Source: Arthrobacter sp. MAHUQ-56
GTDB taxonomy: Bacteria > Actinomycetota > Actinomycetes > Actinomycetales > Micrococcaceae
Reading direction: 5' to 3'
Length of the DNA: 64,000 nt
Assembly (NCBI RefSeq): GCF_019710585.1
Contig: NZ_JAIFZQ010000016.1
Span: forward strand, 248,001 to 312,000
The translations under genes were made by a program, and so were the position numbers. Numbering within the stretch: position 1 is the stretch's first letter; each line of letters begins with the position of its first letter. This document shows positions 34,088 to 42,785 of the stretch, piece after piece. The notes below the pieces were generated by a model, which made no database searches, had not been told where the DNA came from, and saw nothing but the letters and a program-made list of their open reading frames with translations.

Positions 34088-35284
34088 CTAGACGGCTTCA
34101 AGCACGCTCACGTAGTTGGCGATGCCCACGCCGCCCATGTTTTGCACAGCCGCGCGGCGGGGGCCGGCCAGCTGCATGTCGCCGGCGGTTCCGGTGAGCT
34201 GCATCGCGGTGATGACGTGCTGGGAGACGCCGGTGGCTCCCACCGGGTGGCCCTTGGCCTTGAGGCCTCCCGATACGTTGATGGGAAGCCTGCCGTCCCT
34301 GAAGACCCAGCCTTCCTTCACCGCGCGGGCGCCCTGGCCCGGTTCGGTCAGCCCGATGGCTTCGTACATGAGCAGTTCGGCGATGGTGAAGCAGTCATGG
34401 ACCTCGGCGAAGTCAAGGTCCTCCAGTCCCACACCGGCCATTGCCATGGCGCGCTGCCAGGAGGCCCGGGTTGCGGCGAAGGCGGTGGGGTCCCGGCGAT
34501 CGGTGGGGAAGAAATCGTTGGCCTGGCCGAAACCGGCCAGCCGGACCGGCGCGGTGGCTCCGCCGGTTGGGGCCACAGACAGCACGACGGCGGCGGCACC
34601 ATCGGAGACCGGGGAGCAGTCGGTGCGGCGCAGCGGGTCCGCGACCATGGGGTTCTTGTCCGAGACGGTCTGGCAGAACTCCTCGCCAAGGTCCTTCCGG
34701 AGCTGGGCATAGGGGTTGTCCACGCCGTTGCGGTGGTTCTTCGCTGCGATGGTGCCCAGCACGTCGGAGAGGTTCCCTGCGCGGGCGCCATAGCGCTTCT
34801 CGTAGTGCTTGGCGACCTCGGCGAAGAGGCCCGTGAAGCCGGTGGTGGAGGGCTTGCCGGCCATGTCGTAGTCAGCACCGAGCAGGGCGGCACCCACGAC
34901 GTCGGCGCCGGCGTGGGTCATCTTCTCGGCGCCAATGACCAGGACAGTCTTTGCGGTGCCGGCCAGCAGCGACTTGGTGCCCTGCTGGAATGCCGCGGAG
35001 CCGGAAGCGCAGGCGTTTTCCACCCGGGTGGAGGGGACGTTGGCCAGGTCCGGTGAAACCTGCAGCGCCAGCGAGGACGGGAAGGCCAACGGCATCATCC
35101 CGGAGTTGAACTGTCCCACGTAGATCTCGTCGATCTGGCCCGGCTCCACGCCCGCAGTGTTGATGGCATCCGTGGCCACCTGGACGATGAGGGACTCAAG
35201 GGTCTCCTCTGTCAGCTTGCCGAACTTGCTGTGCCCCCAACCGGTGATCAGGACGTCCTTGCCGAACTGTTCCTTCAAGCTCAT
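34088..35284 (-). CDS. Acetyl-CoA acetyltransferase (SCP-x-type thiolase)
   Basis: 398 residues. The active-site Cys lies in [10 protein letters not shown] (about residue 90), and the C-terminal [14 protein letters not shown] gives the catalytic His. The N-terminus and [14 protein letters not shown] motif fit the SCP-x/lipid-transfer-type thiolase branch instead of the biosynthetic PhaA type. It would split acetoacetyl-CoA in the same operon as CoA-transferase subunits and an AtoE transporter. Its ATG overlaps the scoB stop by 4 bases (35281-35284). Fatty-acid or steroid side-chain substrates are alternatives. Confidence 0.85.
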   Translation of the reverse strand: MSLKEQFGKDVLITGWGHSKFGKLTEETLESLIVQVATDAINTAGVEPGQIDEIYVGQFNSGMMPLAFPSSLALQVSPDLANVPSTRVENACASGSAAFQQGTKSLLAGTAKTVLVIGAEKMTHAGADVVGAALLGADYDMAGKPSTTGFTGLFAEVAKHYEKRYGARAGNLSDVLGTIAAKNHRNGVDNPYAQLRKDLGEEFCQTVSDKNPMVADPLRRTDCSPVSDGAAAVVLSVAPTGGATAPVRLAGFGQANDFFPTDRRDPTAFAATRASWQRAMAMAGVGLEDLDFAEVHDCFTIAELLMYEAIGLTEPGQGARAVKEGWVFRDGRLPINVSGGLKAKGHPVGATGVSQHVITAMQLTGTAGDMQLAGPRRAAVQNMGGVGIANYVSVLEAV

Positions 35285-35952
35285 GCTGCCACTTCCTCGT
35301 TCTCGAGCCGGACCGTAAAGTCGGCTTCGGTTTTGCTCTGGATGTCCTCTACGGTGACCCCTGGGGCAAGCCGGGTCAGCGTGAGCCGCCGCCCGCCGTC
35401 GTACTCCTTCACCAGGTCAAAGACCGCCAGGTCGCTGATGATCCGGTCCACGCAGCTGAGCCCGGTCAGGGGGAGGGTGCACTCGCGCACGATCTTGGAG
35501 GTGCCGTCCTTGGCATTGTGCTCGGTGAGGACCACCACCCGCGGCGTGCCGGCCACCAGGTCCATGGCCCCGCCCATGCCCTTGACCATCTTTCCCGGGA
35601 TGGTCCAGTTGGCCAGGTCGCCGTTGCCGGAGACCTGCATGGCACCGAGGATGGCCACCTTGACGTGGCCGCCGCGGATCATGCCGAAGGAAGTGGCGGA
35701 GTCGAAGATGCTGCCGCCGGGCAGGACCGTCACGGTCTGCTTGCCCGCATTGATGAGGTCGGCATCCTCCTCGCCCTCGTACGGGAACGGGCCCATGCCC
35801 AGCAGCCCGTTCTCGCTCTGCAGGACAACCCGCACGCCCTCGGGCAGGTTGTTGGCCACCAGCGTGGGGATGCCGATGCCCAGGTTCACGTAGTCGCCGT
35901 CGTTCAGTTCCTCGGCGGCGATCGCAGCCATCTGGTCCCTGGTCCATGCCAT
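35281..35952 (-). CDS. scoB: 3-oxoacid CoA-transferase subunit B
   Basis: 223 residues, beta subunit of family I CoA-transferase (AtoA/ScoB type). The catalytic Glu lies in SENGLLGMG (about residue 47), with [15 protein letters not shown] and [16 protein letters not shown] as family signatures. It moves CoA from succinyl-CoA to acetoacetate. Its partner (subunit A) is encoded 1.5 kb upstream across the transporter gene, an unusual split for this family. ATG 35952 follows GGAGAAACCCC. Confidence 0.92.
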   Translation of the reverse strand: MAWTRDQMAAIAAEELNDGDYVNLGIGIPTLVANNLPEGVRVVLQSENGLLGMGPFPYEGEEDADLINAGKQTVTVLPGGSIFDSATSFGMIRGGHVKVAILGAMQVSGNGDLANWTIPGKMVKGMGGAMDLVAGTPRVVVLTEHNAKDGTSKIVRECTLPLTGLSCVDRIISDLAVFDLVKEYDGGRRLTLTRLAPGVTVEDIQSKTEADFTVRLENEEVAA

Positions 35953-35995
35953 GGGGTTTCTCCTTTTGTCTTGTTTACCGCAGTATTCGTTGAGG

Positions 35996-37435
35996 TCAGT
36001 TCGGTATAACCGGTGGCACGAAGTCGAAGGTCATTCCCAGCAGCCAGGCCAGCAGGAGGACCACCGGCAGGTGGAACAGGAACTGCTGGAAGGTGAAGCC
36101 CACCAGGTCCCGGGCGCGCAGGCCCAGCACCGCCAGCAGGGGCAGCATGAAGAACGGGTTGATGAGGTTGGGCAGCGCTTCAGCCATGTTGTAGATCTGC
36201 ACGGTCCAGCCAAGGTTCATGTTCACGTCCGTGGCGGACTGCATCACGTAAGGCGCCTCCACCAGCCATTTGCCGCCGCCCGACGGCACGAACATGCCGA
36301 GGAACGCCGTGTAGAGGGCGATGATGACGGCGAACGCGCCGTTGCCGCCGATGCTGGTGAAGAAGTGTGCGAGGTGCTCGGACACCGAGAGGCCGCCTGC
36401 GCCGGCGGCTTTGGTCAGGATCGCTGCCATCGCCGCATACAGGGGGAACTGCACCAGGATTCCCGCTGTGGCGGGGACAGCCTTGCTGACTGACTGCAGG
36501 AACCGGCGCGGCGTCCCGTGCAGCACGAGCCCCAGCATGAGGAAGACCAGCAGGTACCCGTTGAGCGAGCTGACCACGCTCAAAATGGGCAGCGTCAGAA
36601 GCTGGGACACCAGCCAGCCCAGGGTCAGGACGCCGGCGAGTACGGGCAGCACGCGGCTGTATTCGAGCCATTCGCCTGGACGGGACTGTTCCGCCGGAGG
36701 TTCGGGCTGGTCATTGAGGTCCACGCCCAGATCGGCAGCGGTCCTGATCGCGCTGCCCGTGGGGGCCGAAAAGTGCGCTATGACCGTTGTCAGCAGCATG
36801 AGGATGGCCAGCGTCAGCAGGGACTGCCAGGTGAAGATGGTGGTGCCGAAGTCCAGGACGCCGGTGATCTTCAGCAGCGCCGGGGGAATGGACGCCTTTG
36901 TTGCCTGCAGCTGGGCAGCCGAGGAGGACATGCCCAGCGCCCATACGGCTCCCAGCCCCATGAAAGCCGCTGCGCCCAGGGCCCGGTAGTCCACCTGGAG
37001 GTCCCGGCGGCGCGCTATGGCGCGTGCCAGGAGTCCGCCGAAGATCAGGCTCAGCCCCCAGTTCACGAAGGACACCGACATGGACATGACGGCCACAAAG
37101 CTCACGGCAGTGCGCGCGGAGCCCGGCACCTGTGCCAGCCGCTCGATCAAACGGGCCACCGGGGGTGCGGTGGCCACCACGTAGCCGGTCAGCACCACCA
37201 TCGCCATCTGCAGGGTAAAGGCCGTGAGGTCCCAGAAGCCGTTGCCGAAGGAATCCACCACGGCCTTGGGTGAAGCGCCGATGGCTAGCGCCGCAATGGC
37301 CACCAGCAGCACCCCGGCCAAGGCGAAGATGTAGGCGTCCGGGAACCATTTCTGGGTCCATCCGGCCAGCTTCTCCGCCATCCGGGCCAGGCCTTTTTGC
37401 GGGACATCCTGGCGGTTGAGTTGCGCGGTGGTCAT
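35996..37435 (-). CDS. atoE: AtoE-type short-chain fatty acid transporter
   Basis: 479 residues, about 11-12 hydrophobic helices with AtoE family motifs ([48 protein letters not shown] [40 protein letters not shown]). Imports acetoacetate or short-chain fatty acids for activation by the flanking CoA-transferase. ATG 37435 is preferred because GGAGAG lies 10 bases upstream; an in-frame start 18 bases earlier has no such site. In the middle of the scoA-atoE-scoB-thiolase cluster. Confidence 0.9.
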   Translation of the reverse strand: MTTAQLNRQDVPQKGLARMAEKLAGWTQKWFPDAYIFALAGVLLVAIAALAIGASPKAVVDSFGNGFWDLTAFTLQMAMVVLTGYVVATAPPVARLIERLAQVPGSARTAVSFVAVMSMSVSFVNWGLSLIFGGLLARAIARRRDLQVDYRALGAAAFMGLGAVWALGMSSSAAQLQATKASIPPALLKITGVLDFGTTIFTWQSLLTLAILMLLTTVIAHFSAPTGSAIRTAADLGVDLNDQPEPPAEQSRPGEWLEYSRVLPVLAGVLTLGWLVSQLLTLPILSVVSSLNGYLLVFLMLGLVLHGTPRRFLQSVSKAVPATAGILVQFPLYAAMAAILTKAAGAGGLSVSEHLAHFFTSIGGNGAFAVIIALYTAFLGMFVPSGGGKWLVEAPYVMQSATDVNMNLGWTVQIYNMAEALPNLINPFFMLPLLAVLGLRARDLVGFTFQQFLFHLPVVLLLAWLLGMTFDFVPPVIPN

Positions 37436-37485
37436 GAGGGCGTTTCTCTCCATTGAGTAATCGGAACGGTGGCGCTGGATGCGGC

Positions 37486-38202
37486 CTAGGCGGAAACGAG
37501 GTCGGGACGCTGCCGGACGGTCCGCTGTTCGATGTCCTTGACGCGGTCCGTGGCCCGCACCAGCCGCTGGACAAAGACGCCCGGGGTCACGATGTGGTTC
37601 GGGTCCAGGTCGCCGGGCTGCACGATCACCTCGGCCTCGGCGATGGTCAGCTGACCTGCCGTGGCCACCACGGGGTTGAAGTTCCGGGCGGTGTAGCGGT
37701 AGATGAGGTTGCCGTCAGTGTCCGCGGTGTGGGCGTGGACCAGCGCGACGTCGGCCCGGATGGCCCGCTCCTGGACGTACGTTTCGCCGTCGAACACCTC
37801 GTGCGGCTTGCCTTCGGCCACGAGGGTGCCCACCCCGGTTTTCGTGTAGAAGGCGGGAATGCCGGCGCCGCCGGCGCGGAGGCGTTCGGCGAGGGTGCCC
37901 TGCGGCGTGAACTCCACCTCAAGCTTTCCGGCGAGGTACTGTTCGGCGAAGAGCTTGTTCTCGCCCACGTAGGAGGCGATGACCTTGCGGACCTGGCCGG
38001 CCTCGATCAGGACTCCCAGGCCCTTGCCGTCCACGCCCATGTTGTTGGACACCACGGTGAGGTCCTTGACGCCTGAATCGCGGACGGCTTCGATCAGGTC
38101 GGCAGGAATGCCGCTGAGGCCGAACCCGCCCACGGCGAGGGTAATGCCGTCCCGCAGGGCCCCTTCCAGGGCGGCGGCGGCGGAGGGCTGCAGTTTCTTC
38201 AT
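37486..38202 (-). CDS. scoA: 3-oxoacid CoA-transferase subunit A
   Basis: 238 residues, alpha subunit of family I CoA-transferase (AtoD/ScoA): GITLAVGGFGLSGIPADLIE near the start is the family signature and forms the CoA site; EFTPQGTLAERLRAGGAGIP and NLIYRYTARNFNPVVATA follow. First gene of the catabolic cluster. ATG 38202 is preceded by GAGGAG (6 bases); an earlier in-frame start 33 bases up lacks one. Its promoter lies in a region with a perfect GTCCAT/ATGGAC palindrome at 38230-38244. Confidence 0.92.
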   Translation of the reverse strand: MKKLQPSAAAALEGALRDGITLAVGGFGLSGIPADLIEAVRDSGVKDLTVVSNNMGVDGKGLGVLIEAGQVRKVIASYVGENKLFAEQYLAGKLEVEFTPQGTLAERLRAGGAGIPAFYTKTGVGTLVAEGKPHEVFDGETYVQERAIRADVALVHAHTADTDGNLIYRYTARNFNPVVATAGQLTIAEAEVIVQPGDLDPNHIVTPGVFVQRLVRATDRVKDIEQRTVRQRPDLVSA

Positions 38203-38229
38203 GTCGACTCCTCGTTGAGCGATGGGCCA

Positions 38230-38244
38230 GTCCATTTTATGGAC
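38230..38244. promoter_or_regulatory. IclR operator candidate 1
   Basis: GTCCATTTTATGGAC is a perfect inverted repeat (6-bp arms, 3-base centre) 28 bases upstream of the CoA-transferase gene. A second copy of the pattern is at 38340-38354, next to the IclR gene. Confidence 0.6.
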
Positions 38245-38339
38245 GATGGTTTCTGCACGTGGAGACTACGGGTGCCCTGATTCCGCTGTCAAGCGGGCGA
38301 ATGCCCGGTTTTTACAGTGTGGACGGTAGGATTGAATGC

Positions 38340-38354
38340 ATCCACAATATGGAC
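38340..38354. promoter_or_regulatory. IclR operator candidate 2
   Basis: ATCCACAATATGGAC shares TCCA/TGGA arms and 15-base length with the palindrome at 38230-38244. It ends 16 bases before the IclR regulator's start, fitting autoregulation. Confidence 0.5.
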
Positions 38355-38370
38355 AATCAGGGAGGTTTTC

Positions 38371-39159
38371 ATGACGTCGGCGCCGGTGCAGGGGGCCCAG
38401 GTAGTGGCCCGCGTCGCAGGACTGCTGCGGCTGGTGGGCCGCAGCCCCGAGGGCATGCCGCTTGCCGGCCTGGTCCGGGAATCAGGGCTGACGCGGCCCA
38501 CCGTCCACCGGCTCCTGTCCTCACTCGCCTCCGAGGGGCTGCTGGACCACGACCCCATCACCGGCAACTGGGTGCTTGGGCCGGAAGTCCTCCTGATGGG
38601 TTCGGTGGCGTCCGCCCGCTTTCCGCTGGAGGACATCGCCCGCCCCAGCCTGCGCCGGCTTGCCGAAGCGACGGGGGAGAGCGCCTTCTTTTCCATCCGG
38701 CGCGGCGGGGAGACGGTCTGCCTGCTGCGGGAGGAGGGCAGCTTTCCGGTGCGGTCCTTCGTGCTGCACGAAGGCGTCCGGTTTCCCCTGGGCGTGGCGT
38801 CGGCGGGGACGGCCATCATGGCCTTCCTGCCGGAGGATGAGCAGGAGGAACTGCTGGCCCGGTGGCCGGAGCACGCGGGAGGCTTCGCAGCGAACCACAC
38901 CCCGGCGCGGGTGCGGGAGAACCTTGTCCGCACCAGGCTGGCAGGTTACTCGGTGAATCCCGGGATGGTGCTGGAAGGCAGCTGGGGCATGGGGGCCGCG
39001 GTGTTTGACCGGTCCGGAAAGCCGGCCTGGGCGCTGTCCCTGACCGGCATCGAACCGCGCTTCAAGCCTGGGCGGCAGCCCGAACTGGGCGCGCTCCTGA
39101 TGGCGGAAGCGCACCGGATCACGCAGCAGCTGGGCGGCGAGGCAGCCCCGCCGAAGTAG
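38371..39159 (+). CDS. IclR-family transcriptional regulator
   Basis: 262 residues. An N-terminal winged helix (GMPLAGLVRESGLTRPTVHR, about 35-54) and an IclR effector-binding domain (FPLGVASAGTAIMAFLPEDE; ARVRENLVRTRLAGYSVNPG) are clear. Divergent from the acetoacetate CoA-transferase operon and bracketed by two similar palindromes, so it most likely controls that operon and itself. ATG 38371 has GGGAGG upstream; a start 54 bases earlier adds residues outside the domain. Whether it is an activator or a repressor cannot be seen. Confidence 0.92.
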   Translation: MTSAPVQGAQVVARVAGLLRLVGRSPEGMPLAGLVRESGLTRPTVHRLLSSLASEGLLDHDPITGNWVLGPEVLLMGSVASARFPLEDIARPSLRRLAEATGESAFFSIRRGGETVCLLREEGSFPVRSFVLHEGVRFPLGVASAGTAIMAFLPEDEQEELLARWPEHAGGFAANHTPARVRENLVRTRLAGYSVNPGMVLEGSWGMGAAVFDRSGKPAWALSLTGIEPRFKPGRQPELGALLMAEAHRITQQLGGEAAPPK

Positions 39160-39179
39160 CCCGGCTTTGCCCGGAAACG

Positions 39180-39219
39180 ACGACGGCGCGCCGCCCTTTA
39201 CGGTGCGCCGCGCCGTCGT
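39180..39219. terminator. Bidirectional terminator between iclR and nadE
   Basis: ACGACGGCGCG (39180-39190) pairs with CGCGCCGTCGT (39209-39219), 11 bp perfect, between two convergent genes. Confidence 0.75.
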
Positions 39220-39248
39220 GCTTCCCAAAAGTGGGCTGCTTCGGCTCG

Positions 39249-40103
39249 TTAGAGGCCCGCGCGGGGCTCCTCCGGGCCCTCGTGCTTCCACCAGGTATCG
39301 AAAATGGTGACCGGAACGGTGCGCTTGTGGCGGGTGCGCAGGTACTTCTGTTCGATCGATTCGGCGACGGACCCAGGAACGTCGCGGCCCTCCAGGTAGT
39401 CGTCGATCTGGTCATACGTCAGGCCCAGCTCGTCCTCGTCTGTGCGGCCCGGCCGGTCGTCGAGCAGGTCGGCGGTGGGTACCTTCCCCCAGACCCGCTC
39501 GGGCGCGCCGAGCTCAGCCAGCAGGGCACGGTTCTGCCGCTTGTTCAGGCCGAACAGGGGCAGGATGTCCGCGCCGCCGTCGCCGTACTTGGTGAAGAAC
39601 CCCGTCACCGACTCGGCGCCGTGGTCGGTTCCGATGACCAGGTAGTTGTGCTCGCCAGCCAGCGCATACTGGGCGATCATGCGGGTGCGGGCCTTGGTGT
39701 TCCCTTTGTGGAAGTCGGAAATCTCCGAGCCCACGGTCTTTTCGAACTCATCCTCGAAACCGTCCACGGCAGCCGAGATATTGAACGTCCATTCCGTCTT
39801 GGCCTTGATGAAGTCCAGGGCCGCCTGGGCGTCCTCTTCATCATGCTGCACGCCGTAGGGCAGGCGGACTGCCACGAAATTGGCGTCCACACCCTCGGCT
39901 TCGAGCTCATCCACGGCCAGCTGCGCCAGCTTCCCGGCGAGGGAAGAATCCAGGCCGCCGGAAATGCCCAGGACAAAGCCCTTGGTGCCAGTGGCCTTCA
40001 GGTATTCCTTGAGGAACGCGACGCGCTTGCGCACCTCCCCTGCGGGGTCGATCCGGGGCTGGACGCCCATTTCTTCAATGATCTTGGCCTGGAGTTCGCG
40101 CAT
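39249..40103 (-). CDS. nadE: NH3-dependent NAD+ synthetase
   Basis: 284 residues, homodimeric ammonia-dependent NAD synthetase of the last step of NAD biosynthesis. The ATP-pyrophosphatase P-loop [49 protein letters not shown] and the C-terminal TYDQIDDYL, plus the terminal lid region ([17 protein letters not shown]), match NadE of this class. ATG 40103 gives the canonical N-terminus [14 protein letters not shown]; an in-frame ATG 30 bases earlier has no ribosome-binding site. Confidence 0.95.
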   Translation of the reverse strand: MRELQAKIIEEMGVQPRIDPAGEVRKRVAFLKEYLKATGTKGFVLGISGGLDSSLAGKLAQLAVDELEAEGVDANFVAVRLPYGVQHDEEDAQAALDFIKAKTEWTFNISAAVDGFEDEFEKTVGSEISDFHKGNTKARTRMIAQYALAGEHNYLVIGTDHGAESVTGFFTKYGDGGADILPLFGLNKRQNRALLAELGAPERVWGKVPTADLLDDRPGRTDEDELGLTYDQIDDYLEGRDVPGSVAESIEQKYLRTRHKRTVPVTIFDTWWKHEGPEEPRAGL

Positions 40104-40178
40104 GTGGTCCAGCCTAGCCAGCGCTGTCAACAACCCTCAACTGTTCCGGCCGGGCGTTGGGCGGCGTACCGTACAGGC

Positions 40179-42071
40179 ATGGAACCGACGGGGTGTGCTG
40201 TTGTGGGCGGCGGTCCGGCAGGCATGGTGCTTGGCCTGCTGCTGGCAAGGGCGGGCGTGCAGGTCGCGGTCCTGGAGAAGCACAGCGACTTCCTCCGCGA
40301 TTTCCGCGGCGACACAGTGCACCCGTCCACCATCCGGCTGATTGACGAACTTGGCCTGGGCGATGGGTTCCGCAAACTGCCGCAGAGCCGGCTGCGGGGA
40401 GTCGCGGTCCCCGTCCCCGGCAAAGGCATGGTCACGCTGGCCGATTTCTCGTCCTTGAAGCCTCCCTACGACTACATCGCGATGATGCCCCAGTGGGACC
40501 TCCTCGATTTCCTCGCCTCAAAGGCCGCCGCCGAGCCGGGCTTTACGCTCCTCATGGACCATGAGGCCACGGGTTTGGCGTTCGACGGCGGACGCGTCAC
40601 CGGGGTGCGCTACCGGACGGCAGGGACAGCTGGGCCGGCCGGGGAATCGGTGCTGTCCGCCGACGTCGTGGTGGCGGCGGACGGCCGCAAATCGGTGCTC
40701 CGCCGGGCCGCTGGGCTGCACCCCAGGGAATATCCGGTGCCCTTCGATACCTGGTGGTTCAAACTGCCGCGCCGCGCGTCCGAATCGGGTGAGATCGCCG
40801 GAGTGGTCCCGTCGCTGGGGGACCGCGACGCGATGATCGCCCTCAACCGCACCGACTACTACCAGATGGGCTACTTGGCACCGAAGGGAGCCGATGCCAG
40901 GATTCGTGCGGGCGGCGTGGAGCGGTTCAGGCAGCGCGTGGCGGCACTTCGCCCGGACCTTGCCGACAGGGTGGACTCCATCCAGTCCCTTGAGGACCTG
41001 CACTGGCTGGACGTCCGGTTGGACCGGCTTCCGCGGTGGTACGTGGACGGGTTCCTGTGCATCGGTGACGCCGCCCACGCGATGTCGCCCGCCGGCGGGG
41101 TGGGGATCAACCTCGCCATCCAGGACGCGGTGGCCGCAGCGGCGCGGCTGGCACCGGACCTGCTCCGGGGTCACGTGAGAGCGAAGACCCTGGCTGCCGT
41201 GCAACGGCGCCGCCGGATGCCCACGGTTGCCGTCCAAGCGGTGCAGCGGCTGATGCACCGCGTGATCTTCGTTCCCCTGTTTGCCGGGACATTGTCCGGC
41301 GACATGCTGGCAGGGAAGAGGCCCGGCGCGTCGTTCAGCTGGCAGCGGCTGCTTTTCTTCTTCCTGCGCCACAACCCTGTGGTGCGGCGCCTCCTGCCCC
41401 GGCTTATCGGCTTCGGACCGCGCCCCGAGCACGCGCCCGCGTTCGCCCGCCCCGCTGCCATTCCGCCACCCACTAAACTGGAGTCCATGACTTCCCCCAC
41501 TGACACGGCTGTAGACACGGCCGCTGCCCGCGCCCGACTGCTCGAACTGATCAAGGAACTCGCCGTGGTCCGCGGCAAGGTGATCCTTTCCAGCGGGGCC
41601 GAGGCGGACTATTACATCGACCTGCGCCGCATCACGCTGCATCACGAAGCCTCCAGGCTGGTGGGGCAGGTCATGCTGGCACTGGCAGACGAGGCCGGTA
41701 TCGATTTCGAATGCGCCGGCGGGCTCACCATGGGTGCAGACCCGGTTGGCACTGCCGTCATGCACGCAGCCGTTTACGCCGGCCGCAGCGTTGACGCGTT
41801 CGTGGTGCGGAAGGCACAGAAGTCCTACGGCATGGGGCGCCAGGTGGAGGGGCCGTCCGTCGAGGGGCGCAAGGTGCTGGTCCTTGAGGACACCTCCACC
41901 ACGGGCGGCTCGGCGCTGACAGCCGTGGAGGGCGTCCGGAAAGCCGGCGGCAACGTGGTGGCGGTGGCAGTGATTGTGGACCGCGATACCGGGGCCAAGG
42001 AAAAGATCGAAGCCGAAACCGGCGTTCCCTACCTGTACGCCTTCGGCAAGGACGAGCTGGGACTCGCCTAG
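40179..42071 (+). CDS. FAD-dependent oxidoreductase reading in frame into PyrE (630 residues)
   Basis: From ATG 40179 one open frame runs to TAG 42071 with no stop. Residues 1-436 are a PHBH-type FAD monooxygenase: GGGPAGMVLGLLLARAG binds the FAD ADP moiety, DVVVAADGRKS is the DG motif, and FLCIGDAAHAMSPAGGVGIN the second FAD-binding loop. Instead of stopping after the terminal RLIGFGPRPEHAP, it continues through about 18 linker residues into pyrE, in the same frame. Two readings are possible: a true fusion protein, or loss of the oxidoreductase stop with pyrE translated separately from its own leaderless start at 41487. The substrate of the oxidoreductase is unknown. Confidence 0.8.
   Translation: MEPTGCAVVGGGPAGMVLGLLLARAGVQVAVLEKHSDFLRDFRGDTVHPSTIRLIDELGLGDGFRKLPQSRLRGVAVPVPGKGMVTLADFSSLKPPYDYIAMMPQWDLLDFLASKAAAEPGFTLLMDHEATGLAFDGGRVTGVRYRTAGTAGPAGESVLSADVVVAADGRKSVLRRAAGLHPREYPVPFDTWWFKLPRRASESGEIAGVVPSLGDRDAMIALNRTDYYQMGYLAPKGADARIRAGGVERFRQRVAALRPDLADRVDSIQSLEDLHWLDVRLDRLPRWYVDGFLCIGDAAHAMSPAGGVGINLAIQDAVAAAARLAPDLLRGHVRAKTLAAVQRRRRMPTVAVQAVQRLMHRVIFVPLFAGTLSGDMLAGKRPGASFSWQRLLFFFLRHNPVVRRLLPRLIGFGPRPEHAPAFARPAAIPPPTKLESMTSPTDTAVDTAAARARLLELIKELAVVRGKVILSSGAEADYYIDLRRITLHHEASRLVGQVMLALADEAGIDFECAGGLTMGADPVGTAVMHAAVYAGRSVDAFVVRKAQKSYGMGRQVEGPSVEGRKVLVLEDTSTTGGSALTAVEGVRKAGGNVVAVAVIVDRDTGAKEKIEAETGVPYLYAFGKDELGLA
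41474..41479 (+). promoter_or_regulatory. -10 promoter candidate for leaderless pyrE
   Basis: TAAACT matches the TANNNT actinobacterial -10 form and lies 7 bases before the pyrE ATG, so the transcript could begin at or near the start codon. It is within the reading frame of the upstream oxidoreductase. Confidence 0.5.
41487..42071 (+). CDS. pyrE: Orotate phosphoribosyltransferase
   Basis: 194 residues from the conventional ATG 41487. De novo pyrimidine synthesis, orotate + PRPP to OMP. Motifs: FSSGAEADYYIDLRRITLHH-like KVILSSGAEADYYIDLRRI, the hypermobile loop VRKAQKSYGMGRQVEG with its catalytic Lys, and the PRPP loop VLVLEDTSTTGGSALTAVEG. It is in frame with the oxidoreductase upstream and has no separate stop between them; see that entry. 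A TANNNT -10 box 7 bases upstream supports independent, leaderless expression. Confidence 0.93.
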   Translation: MTSPTDTAVDTAAARARLLELIKELAVVRGKVILSSGAEADYYIDLRRITLHHEASRLVGQVMLALADEAGIDFECAGGLTMGADPVGTAVMHAAVYAGRSVDAFVVRKAQKSYGMGRQVEGPSVEGRKVLVLEDTSTTGGSALTAVEGVRKAGGNVVAVAVIVDRDTGAKEKIEAETGVPYLYAFGKDELGLA

Positions 42072-42721
42072 CCTCCGCGGCCGGCCGGAGCCTCAAGGGG
42101 ACAGTCCGCTTGGTTACCGGTCCGGCCCACAAGCTGCTGTTCAGCCCTCGCGTTCTGGCCCAGATGGCCCCCTTTGCCGAAATAGTGGCGAAATGTATAG
42201 AACATGGGCCGCCAGGTCCGAACGTCCACGTGCGAAGAATCCAGCACCAAGTCGTCACGGACATGCACGTGACGGACGCGCACATGGACTGCATGCAGGT
42301 CGGCTTCCAGTGACCACGAGTTGTCCAGCGTCGCCTCGATATGGACGGGACATTGCACAATCCGTTGCGGAGCGGTGCGCAGGCCCGGCAACGGGTCCCA
42401 GCCCGCTACGGCCCATTTGTCGTGCTCGGTGCGGTAGCTGCTGCCCTTCGCGGCCGGCACCGGTTCACTGCCGGTGGTCATGGAGATCCGTTCGATGGCC
42501 GGTGCCATGCATTCCTCAGGAAGATTGAGTACCACTTCTCCGGTGCGGATCAGGTTGCGGTAACCCTGGTGATGGGAGCTCAGCCCCAGGACGTAGTGGT
42601 CGCCCAGCGACCAAGCGGAAGAGATGGGCGTGATGTTGGTGGTTCCATTCGGGTTGCTGGTGGTCAGCAGGGCCACCAGCGATCCGAAGTAGTGGACGCT
42701 TGGGGAAATCGTGGTGAACAT
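42068..42721 (-). CDS. Flavin reductase-like (FMN-binding split barrel) protein
   Basis: 217 residues. VALLTTSNPNGTTNITPISS followed by VLGLSSHHQGYRNLIRTGEV and NLPEECMAPAIERIS are typical of flavin reductase/FMN-binding split-barrel proteins (HpaC/DIM6-NTAB type). It would use NAD(P)H to reduce FMN, or be a flavoprotein of unknown role. ATG 42721 begins the domain; an upstream in-frame Met at 42760 lies within the operator region and is less likely. Divergent from an ArsR-type regulator with a perfect palindrome between them, so the pair is probably coregulated. Overlaps the end of pyrE by 4 bases, convergent. Confidence 0.85.
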   Translation of the reverse strand: MFTTISPSVHYFGSLVALLTTSNPNGTTNITPISSAWSLGDHYVLGLSSHHQGYRNLIRTGEVVLNLPEECMAPAIERISMTTGSEPVPAAKGSSYRTEHDKWAVAGWDPLPGLRTAPQRIVQCPVHIEATLDNSWSLEADLHAVHVRVRHVHVRDDLVLDSSHVDVRTWRPMFYTFRHYFGKGGHLGQNARAEQQLVGRTGNQADCPLEAPAGRGG

Positions 42722-42751
42722 GCATTCATCTTTCCCGGTGGAAGGTTTGAG

Positions 42752-42770
42752 GGCGGACAAACCGTCCGCC
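42752..42770. promoter_or_regulatory. Operator candidate between flavin reductase and ArsR-type genes
   Basis: GGCGGAC (42752-42758) and GTCCGCC (42764-42770) are perfect 7-bp inverted repeats 5 bases apart, in the 64-base divergent promoter between the starts at 42721 and 42786. Confidence 0.55.
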
Positions 42771-42785
42771 GGGCAAAATGGCTAC

